Positions 23,434 through 27,914 of a stretch of 27,914 nucleotides of DNA are shown piece after piece. The stretch is taken from positions 1-27,914 of the forward strand of contig SZOR01000052.1 of the NCBI GenBank assembly GCA_030263275.1, written 5' to 3'. The number at the start of each line of letters is the position of its first letter. Position 1 is the stretch's first letter. The notes under the pieces were generated by a model, which was given only the letters and a program-made list of their open reading frames with translations, ran no database searches and was not told the DNA's origin. A program made the position numbers and the translations under genes. This DNA comes from DSNY01 sp016861185 (lineage in GTDB: Bacteria > Pseudomonadota > Gammaproteobacteria > Burkholderiales > Burkholderiaceae_F).

Positions 23434-23892
23434 TCAGGGTAGTTCACCCGCCGCCCACCGGCGGTCGAACTCCTTCTTCGCACGCGCGTACTCGTTCGCG
23501 CATTGCATCGTCGCGCGATTGTCCGGGCTCGCGCAGAACTCCGACGGCCTGTAGAACCTGTTCCAGGCGCGCTCGCGTCGCTGCTCCTGCTCAAGAGCGG
23601 CGGCGATGCGAGCGTTTTCAGCTTCGATCGCCTTCCGCTGCGCGGTGGCACGCTCCGCTTTCTCCCGTTCGATGCGCTGCCTGCTTTCCTCCGCCGCGCG
23701 CCTCGCCTGTTCGTTGATCAGTGCCGACGTTCTGGCGGCTCGATCGATCGTCGTGTCCACGACCTGCAACTGCATCCATCGGACGACGCCGAAGATCAGA
23801 ACGATGCTAAGAAGTGTCGAAACGATCCAGACCCAGAAGCGCCGGTGCGAAGACGATACTTCGCTGCGGCGACCGTGAATGCGGACATGCAC
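23434..23892 (-). CDS. single-pass membrane protein with coiled coil, unknown function
   Basis: About 152 residues from a GTG start at 23892, though the start is uncertain (an ATG two bases later is out of frame). A membrane segment covers residues 20-38 (WVWIVSTLLSIVLIFGVVRW). A long charged coiled coil follows (ARRAAEESRQRIEREKAERATAQRKAIEAENARIAAALEQE). The C-terminus FYRPSEFCASPDNRATMQCANEYARAKKEFDRRW has two Cys that may form a disulfide in the periplasm. I do not recognise the family. It sits where hsdS might be expected downstream of hsdM, but shows no similarity to HsdS. Confidence 0.7.
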   Translation of the reverse strand: MHVRIHGRRSEVSSSHRRFWVWIVSTLLSIVLIFGVVRWMQLQVVDTTIDRAARTSALINEQARRAAEESRQRIEREKAERATAQRKAIEAENARIAAALEQEQRRERAWNRFYRPSEFCASPDNRATMQCANEYARAKKEFDRRWAAGELP

Positions 23893-24184
23893 CTCGCCAT
23901 GTCCACGCTGGCGGCCCAATCCGCCGTCGTCGGCCGAGTCCAGAAACACGGGTTCACGCCGCTCGCGCACTACGCCTCCGAACTTGTTGTCCCGTTCAAA
24001 TCCGCCGCAATCAACCGAAACTGCTCCAGCGCCGCCTCCAGGTCTTCGACAATCTCCTGCGCGATCACTTCGGGCGGCGGCAAATTGTCGCTGTCGGCGA
24101 GGCTTTCGTCTTTGAGCCAAAAGATATCGAGGCTCGCCTTATCTCGCGCGATCAACTCGTCGTAGTCGTACGCGCGCCAGCGGC

Positions 24185-24235
24185 CCTTGAGTCCCCTCTC
24201 CCCGGACTCGGGGAGAGGGCTAGGGTGAGGGGCCG
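24185..24235. repeat. repeat D: CCCTCTCCCC palindrome inserted in hsdM
   Basis: CCCTCTCCCC at 24194-24203, loop GGACTC, GGGGAGAGGG at 24210-24219, flanked on the right by TAGGGTGAGGGG. Read in the hsdM frame it encodes PHPSPLPESGERG between FDEA and GRWRAYD, without breaking the frame there. The sequence style is that of a widespread intergenic proteobacterial repeat; here it is within a coding region. Related hairpin at 13904-13929. Confidence 0.85.
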
Positions 24236-24411
24236 CCTCGTCGAAGTACGTCGCCGCGCGCTGGTGCCGATTGGCCGGGTTGTACAGTCGCACGAACTCG
24301 TCCAGGTCTGCGCGCTTCAGCGGGTTGGTCTTCAGCGTGAAGTGCTTGTTGGTGCGCAGGTCGTAGATCCAGAGCTTCTTGGTCCACGGCGTCTCGCTGG
24401 CCGGCTCCTTG

Positions 24412-24476
24412 TGGCTCCGGCCGGCGCTACGCGCCTTAACGTTCGCTGCGCTCACGTTAGCCTCGCCGAAGCTGCG
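24412..24476. repeat. repeat B copy 1: double-hairpin element in hsdM
   Basis: Contains GGCGC-TAC-GCGCC (24423-24435) followed at once by TAACGT (24437-24442) and ACGTTA (24454-24459) as a second stem. Opposite orientation to copies 2 and 3. Read in the hsdM frame it gives EANVSAANVKARSAGRS; a neighbouring frame hits TGA, and the reading frame changes across it. Confidence 0.88.
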
Positions 24477-24687
24477 CTTTCGAAGAAGATCACGTTGGCC
24501 TTCACGCCCTGCGCGTAGAACAGGCCGGTGGGCAGTCGCAGCAGGGTGTGCACGTCGCACTCGTGCATCAGCTTGCGGCGGATGGTCTCGCCGGCGCCGC
24601 CTTCGAACAGCACGTTGTCGGGCACCACCGCCGCCGCCCGGCCGTGGGACTTGAGCAGCGTCTTGATGTGCTGCACACAACGAAGTT

Positions 24688-24753
24688 GCGGCGAAGGCTC
24701 ACGTGAGCGCAGCGAACGTTAAGGCGCGGAACGCGCCGGCCGGAGCCAAAGTT
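24688..24753. repeat. repeat B copy 2: 66-bp in-frame insertion in hsdM
   Basis: Element bounded by AAGTT on both sides (24683-24687 and 24749-24753), a possible 5-bp target duplication. Net insertion is 66 bp, 22 codons, in frame: after NKQLNF the frame reads GSGRRVPRLNVRCAHVSLRRNF. Stem 1 is GGCGC/GCGCC around a five-base loop, the loop differing from copies 1 and 3. Confidence 0.88.
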
Positions 24754-25345
24754 CAGTTGCTTGTTGCTGGTGGTGGCCCAGAAGTCGTCGCGCTCGACGA
24801 TGTCCTTCTCGGTGGAGGTCTTGCCGTCCTCGCAAACGATCATCGTGCTGCTCTTCTTGCCGAAGGGCGGGTTGGCCAGTACCACGTCGAAGCGCTCGCC
24901 GGGATCGGCCGCCAGCGCGTCGGCCACCTTGACCGGCACGCTCTTCTCCGAGCCGATGCCGTGCAGCATCAGGTTCATCGCGCACACGCGCGCGGTGGCC
25001 TGCACCAGCTCCCAGCCGCGGAACGCGCCTTCCTTGAGGTGGCGCTTCTCGTCGCGGGTGAGGTTGGGGTAGTGCTGCGTGAGGTACTGGTGCGCGGTGA
25101 AGAGAAAGCCGCCGGTGCCGCAGGCCGGGTCGCAGATCAGCTCGCCGGGCTTGGGCGCGATGCAGTCCACCATCGCCTGGATCAGCGCGCGCGGCGTGAA
25201 GTATTGGCCGGCACCGCTCTTCGTGTCCTGCGCGTTCTTCTCCAGCAGGCCTTCGTAGGCGTCGCCCTTCACGTCGGCGCCCATCGCCGACCAGTTCTCG
25301 GCATCGATCAGGTCGACGATCACGCGGCGCAGCTTGGCCGGATCC

Positions 25346-25422
25346 TGACAATCTCCACTGGAGATTGGACGCCCGCAGGGCGCCCGAAGGGTGAGCATCG
25401 CCCCAAGGCGATGCGAATCAAA
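25346..25422. repeat. repeat C copy 1: triple-hairpin element in hsdM
   Basis: Three stems in a row: CAATCTCC-ACT-GGAGATTG (25349-25367); GGACGCCC-GCA-GGGCGCCC (25367-25385); GCATCGCC-CCAA-GGCGATGC (25395-25414). It interrupts KAQNK-QDPAKLRR without changing the frame, adding about 24 codons including MLTLRAPCGRPISSGDC. Confidence 0.92.
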
Positions 25423-25615
25423 CTTGTTCTGCGCCTTGCCGAAGATCAGCGCCAGCGTGCCCGGCTGCTTGCCCAGCTCTTCCAGCGTGTGGCGATAGTG
25501 GTCGAACAGTGCATCGCTGTCCTTGGCCAGCAGCGCGGGCAGGCGTAGGCGGCCGGGATGGGGCTGGGCTGGTTGGGCGGCGGCCGGCTGCGCTCGTCCG
25601 CCATCTTGAGACAAC

Positions 25616-25694
25616 CGCCCGCTTGCGGGCGCGTTGCGGTGGAGGCTAACGTGAGCATCGCGAACGTTAAGGCGCGCAGCGCCGGCCTGAACCA
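25616..25694. repeat. repeat B copy 3 with extra hairpin in hsdM
   Basis: Core 25642-25694 matches copies 1 and 2, with stem GGCGC-TGC-GCGCC and TAACGT/ACGTTA. An additional palindrome CGCCCGCTTGCGGGCG lies at 25616-25631, next to the core. Located between TYLLF and LKMADERSR of hsdM; the reading frame changes here. Confidence 0.86.
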
Positions 25695-25768
25695 AACAGC
25701 AGGTAGGTGAGCTGCTCGACGTAGTCGCCATAGCTCATCCCGTCGTCGCGCAGGGTGAGCCGGGGTTT

Positions 25769-25850
25769 CACGCGAGCACCTGCGTGCTCGCGTGCCGGCG
25801 AACGGGCGAAGCTCCGTCCGAGCCCTGGGACGCTGCAGTAGTTCCAGAGC
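25769..25850. repeat. repeat A: 11-bp-stem palindrome inserted near hsdM start
   Basis: CACGCGAGCAC (25769-25779), loop CTGC, GTGCTCGCGTG (25784-25794), a perfect 11-bp stem, within about 75 bp of extra sequence that keeps the frame. It adds residues such as GLGRSFARSPAREHAGARVK between WNYC and LRDDGMSYGDY of hsdM. Confidence 0.85.
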
Positions 25851-25876
25851 TTCTGGACGAGGGTGGAAGAGTTCAT

Positions 25877-25917
25877 CGAGGTTTCGTTTTCGCCGTCAAG
25901 ACCGTACCATTGCCCGC
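25877..25917. promoter_or_regulatory. divergent promoter region hsdM / small antitoxin
   Basis: Only 41 bp separate the divergent starts of hsdM (25876, minus) and the 65-residue gene (25918, plus). Promoters for both must overlap this and neighbouring coding sequence; no clear boxes are visible. Confidence 0.4.
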
Positions 25918-26115
25918 ATGACGCTCAAGCAGTCCAACCCTCATCTCAAGTCCGCTGCAGCCCGCAGGGCGGCACTTCGGATCTCGGCGCAAACCTCCAG
26001 CGCCGTCGAAGGCATCCGTTCCCCCTTCGCCAAGGGCAGGCAGGCCGCGCAACCGGCAAGCACGAAAGCCTTCATCGCGCACTGGAAGCGGCGCGTCGCC
26101 GCGACCGCGCGATAA
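25918..26115 (+). CDS. 65-residue Fic-antitoxin-like protein with SxxxEG motif
   Basis: Starts ATG 25918: MTLKQSNPHLKSAAARRAALRISAQ, then TSSAVEGIRSPF. SSAVEG fits the inhibitory-helix motif [S/T]xxxE[G/N] that blocks the ATP site of Fic proteins; VbhA-type antitoxins are of this length. It lies convergent to the Fic gene, overlapping its 3' end by 44 bp, rather than upstream of it on the same strand. The last 25 residues are basic. An antitoxin function is inferred from motif, size and position. Confidence 0.72.
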   Translation: MTLKQSNPHLKSAAARRAALRISAQTSSAVEGIRSPFAKGRQAAQPASTKAFIAHWKRRVAATAR

Positions 26116-26728
26116 CGCGCCTGAACATCGCTGCCAGCGGCCCATAGTCGCCGCCCAGCGCAGCGTGGATGCCGGCGACATAGGCGCGGCGACCCCGTCC
26201 GGTCAGCGGGCTAAAGTCCAGCGGCGGCAGCCCCGCCTGCAACGCCATCAGCAGCGTGAGCAGCCTCGCAAGGCGCCCGTTGCCCTCGCGGAACGGGTGG
26301 ATCAGGACGAGCTCTGCGTGCACCTCGGCCAGCGCCGCCGCGATGACGTCGTCATCCGCCGGTCGGCACGGCGTGCAACGTGCCAGCGCTCCACGCTCCA
26401 GTTCGCTCATCAAGCGCGGGATCAGCGGCGCATGGGCGAACTGGAAGCCGCCCTTGCCGAGGTTCACGCCACGGTACTGCCCGGCCCAGGCGTAGATCGG
26501 GCCGAGCCACATGCGGTGCAGCTCGCAAATGTCGGCGGTGGTGAAGCGGTGATCCGGCCCGAAGCGATCGAGCGCAGCCTCCTGCGCCAGCACCAACGCT
26601 TGCGACTCGGCCTCGTTCATGTCGCGGACGCGCGTGATCCCGAGCAGGTTGCGCAGCACGCGGCCGCGGGAGCCGGGCTCGAACTCTGCCTCCACGCCGC
26701 GAGCTTCGTACTTGCGCTCGTTGCTCAC
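26072..26728 (-). CDS. Fic-family AMP-transferase (putative toxin)
   Basis: A 218-residue protein with a complete Fic motif, HPFREGNGRLAR (His144, Glu148, Arg152, Arg155), and the beta-hairpin flap region GVNLGKGGFQFAHA. Fic proteins transfer AMP to target proteins; short ones like this are toxins such as VbhT or the FIC domain of Doc-like systems. It has no [S/T]xxxE[G/N] helix at its own N- or C-terminus that I can find, so it would depend on an external inhibitor. The GTG start at 26728 overlaps the upstream gene's stop by four bases. Confidence 0.92.
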   Translation of the reverse strand: MSNERKYEARGVEAEFEPGSRGRVLRNLLGITRVRDMNEAESQALVLAQEAALDRFGPDHRFTTADICELHRMWLGPIYAWAGQYRGVNLGKGGFQFAHAPLIPRLMSELERGALARCTPCRPADDDVIAAALAEVHAELVLIHPFREGNGRLARLLTLLMALQAGLPPLDFSPLTGRGRRAYVAGIHAALGGDYGPLAAMFRRVIARSRRRAASSAR

Positions 26729-27537
26729 CGCACCCCCAGGATCCAGCCTTCGAGTGAGGCCATCGCCCGCTCGGCCAACGTCAACGGCGGCGCGAAATAC
26801 GCGTCCAGAACGCCGCGTGCCGACATGTCCGCCATCCAGCGGGCGGTCGTATAAGCGTCTTGCTCGTCGGCACTTCGCCCTTCGCGCGGGTAGCGGTTGC
26901 GAAAGATCGACGGATAGACCTCCGCAATCACGGCCTTGCCCGGCGGCGGCGTCCAGCCATCGAACGGCCAGAAGTGAACCGCGTCGCCCAGCGCTTCACG
27001 CAGCCACCGCAACCACGGAACGCCCGCGTGCGTGGACTTGCCCACGCTGCCCTGCCCGTCGAGCTGAAACACGCTCTTGGCCGACGAGGTCCAGCGCTCG
27101 GTCAGCCTGAACTCGTCGGCGCTGCCCACGCGCTGGCCCGGGCGCGGCCCCTTGCCGTGCCGATGCAGGCTGCCATCGCGCACGAAGTCCACGTACACGT
27201 GATCCAGATGCGTGGGCCAGTACTTCGAGAAGTCAGCCAGGAAGTCAGGCCAGGTCTTCAAGCCGTAGCGCGCGAAGTAAGAAACGGGAAACGAGAAGCC
27301 GTGATCGATGCCGGCCAGCAGACAAGCGCCGCCGCGGATCTCGTCGCGCAGCCGCTCGGCGATCTCGCGCCGCGTCCAGTTGACCCGCTGGCGGTTGTTC
27401 GACGCGATCGGGCTGCTCCAGCGCTCGGGCTCTGCAGCGCCCGGCCGTGCCGCATAGACCTGAAGACCCGGAAGCCGAGAGCCCGGCGTCTCCGCGCCGG
27501 AATAGTCCACGCCGATGAAGAGATCGAAACCACTCAT
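26725..27537 (-). CDS. predicted RNase H-like fold nuclease (DUF429-like)
   Basis: A 270-residue protein. It begins MSGFDLFIGVDYSGAETPGSRLPGLQVYA; the GVDYSGA strand with an early Asp (Asp11) and the second acidic strand LLAGIDHGFSFP (Asp78) recall the RNase H-like DUF429 family. A later acidic cluster ADEQDAYTTARWMAD resembles the last catalytic helix. ATG 27537 overlaps the stop of the upstream hsdM fragment in ATGA, and its own stop overlaps the Fic start, so it is coupled on both sides. Function in the island is unknown; nuclease activity is a fold inference. Confidence 0.6.
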   Translation of the reverse strand: MSGFDLFIGVDYSGAETPGSRLPGLQVYAARPGAAEPERWSSPIASNNRQRVNWTRREIAERLRDEIRGGACLLAGIDHGFSFPVSYFARYGLKTWPDFLADFSKYWPTHLDHVYVDFVRDGSLHRHGKGPRPGQRVGSADEFRLTERWTSSAKSVFQLDGQGSVGKSTHAGVPWLRWLREALGDAVHFWPFDGWTPPPGKAVIAEVYPSIFRNRYPREGRSADEQDAYTTARWMADMSARGVLDAYFAPPLTLAERAMASLEGWILGVR

Positions 27538-27914
27538 GCGCAAACAGCGTCCGGCATGCGCTCGCCCGGGCGCGGCGCAATGCAGTCCACCATCGCCTGG
27601 ATCAGCGCGCGCGGCGTGAAGTACTGGCCGGCGCCGGACTTGATGTCCTGCGCGTTGCGCTCCAGCAGGCCCTCGTAGGCGTCGCCCTTCACGTCGGCGC
27701 CCATCGCCGACCAGTTCTCGGCGTCGATCAGGTCGACGATCACGCGCCGCAGCTTGGCCGGGTCCTGACAATCTCCACCGGAGATTGGACGCCCGCAGGG
27801 CGCCCGGAGGGTGAGCATCGCCATAAGGCGATGCGAATCAAACTTGTTCTGCGCCTTGCCGAAGATCAGCGCCAGCGTGCCCGGCTGCTTGCCCAGCTCT
27901 TCCAGCGTGTGGCG
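27534..27914 (-). pseudogene. second HsdM fragment (continues beyond window)
   Basis: The minus strand reads, from the window edge, the HsdM stretch around ALIFGKAQNK, repeat C, then QDPAKLRRVIVDLIDAENWSAMGADVKGDAYEGLLERNAQDIKSG and YFTPRALIQAMVDCIAPRPGE, where similarity ends; a new tail RMPDAVCA follows and stops at 27534. It lacks motifs I and IV, so it is a truncated methylase. It is a diverged direct repeat of 25144-25516, and carries the same repeat C insertion at the same codon. Confidence 0.93.
27766..27842. repeat. repeat C copy 2: triple-hairpin element in second hsdM fragment
   Basis: Same three stems as copy 1: CAATCTCC-ACC-GGAGATTG (27769-27787), GGACGCCC-GCA-GGGCGCCC, and GCATCGCC-ATAA-GGCGATGC (27815-27834). 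Compared with copy 1, every difference lies in a loop or spacer; the stems are identical. Confidence 0.92.

Larger units (their letters stand above)
23970..25876 (-). pseudogene. hsdM: type I restriction-modification methylase subunit HsdM, interrupted by six repeat insertions and four frame changes
   Basis: HsdM methylates adenine as part of a type I R-M complex. ATG 25876 starts MNSSTLVQKLWNYC, and the parts are recognisable throughout: SYGDYVEQLTYLLF, LKMADERSR, DHYRHTLEELGKQPG, NWSAMGADVKGDAYEGLLEKNAQ, motif I DPACGTGGFLF, motif IV NPPFGKKS, HIKTLLKSHGRAAAVVPDNVLFEGGAGETIRRKL, ASETPWTKKLWIYDLRTNKHFTL and WRAYDYDELIARDKASLDIFWLKDESLAD. Six insertions lie at about 25769-25850, 25616-25694, 25346-25422, 24688-24753, 24412-24476 and 24185-24235. 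The reading frame changes four times. No hsdS or hsdR is visible in the window. It cannot make full-length HsdM. Confidence 0.93.

Noticed and set aside
24412..25694. Repeat B as integron attC sites (GTTAAGG and CTAAC motifs)
   Set aside because: Core sites do not fit GTTRRRY/RYYYAAC, copies lie in both orientations inside one gene, and no integrase or cassettes are present.

Overview
The window is GC-rich throughout, with dense coding and strong codon bias. Gene content (MaeB-type malic enzyme, SoxX cytochrome, PagL-type lipid A deacylase, MoxR/DUF58/VWA operon, YihY, AAACCCCC-type intergenic palindromes) suggests a betaproteobacterium, most likely Burkholderiales. This is inferred from gene content only; there is no rRNA or other phylogenetic marker. 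No tRNA, rRNA or CRISPR array was found.

Positions 1-19,900 look like ordinary chromosome. On the minus strand lie the start of a malic enzyme gene, then an operon-like run folE - BLUF photoreceptor - thioredoxin-like protein, and a PagL-like outer-membrane lipid A deacylase. A secreted metallophosphoesterase (+) and an orphan SoxX-type cytochrome c (-) converge. A tight plus-strand operon follows: membrane-anchored HtrA-like protease, MoxR ATPase, DUF58 and VWA (BatA-like). Next come a PlsC-like acyltransferase, an FGGY sugar/polyol kinase bracketed by palindromic repeats, Nudix, YihY, a GIY-YIG-like protein, an MFS transporter with a one-base frameshift, an Excalibur-domain remnant beside a DUF433/DUF5615 toxin-antitoxin pair, an MBL-fold hydrolase, a basic hypothetical protein, a ferritin-like protein and a lipase-like hydrolase.

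Positions 19,984-27,914 form a decayed accessory island of toxin-antitoxin and defence genes, almost all on the minus strand. It holds a collapsed NERD-helicase gene, a ParDE-type pair with a frameshift in each gene, an AbiEi-like regulator with a striking symmetric operator, a shrunken copy of the upstream MBL gene, a zeta-type toxin coupled to a 52-residue partner, a DUF5615 remnant, a type I restriction hsdM pseudogene, a Fic protein with a convergent small antitoxin-like gene, a predicted nuclease, and a second hsdM fragment running off the window.

The most unusual signal is inside hsdM. The gene carries six short insertions made of hairpin-forming repeats of four kinds: one 11-bp-stem palindrome, three copies of a double-hairpin element, one triple-hairpin element, and one CCCTCTCCCC-type palindrome. 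Several preserve the reading frame. The triple-hairpin element recurs at the same site in the second hsdM copy, and its stems are unchanged while loops differ. This resembles, in behaviour, the Rickettsia palindromic elements that insert in coding genes, but the sequences here are not ones I recognise as a named family. Several frameshifts in the window are single-base deletions, so sequencing error must be excluded for the simple ones.
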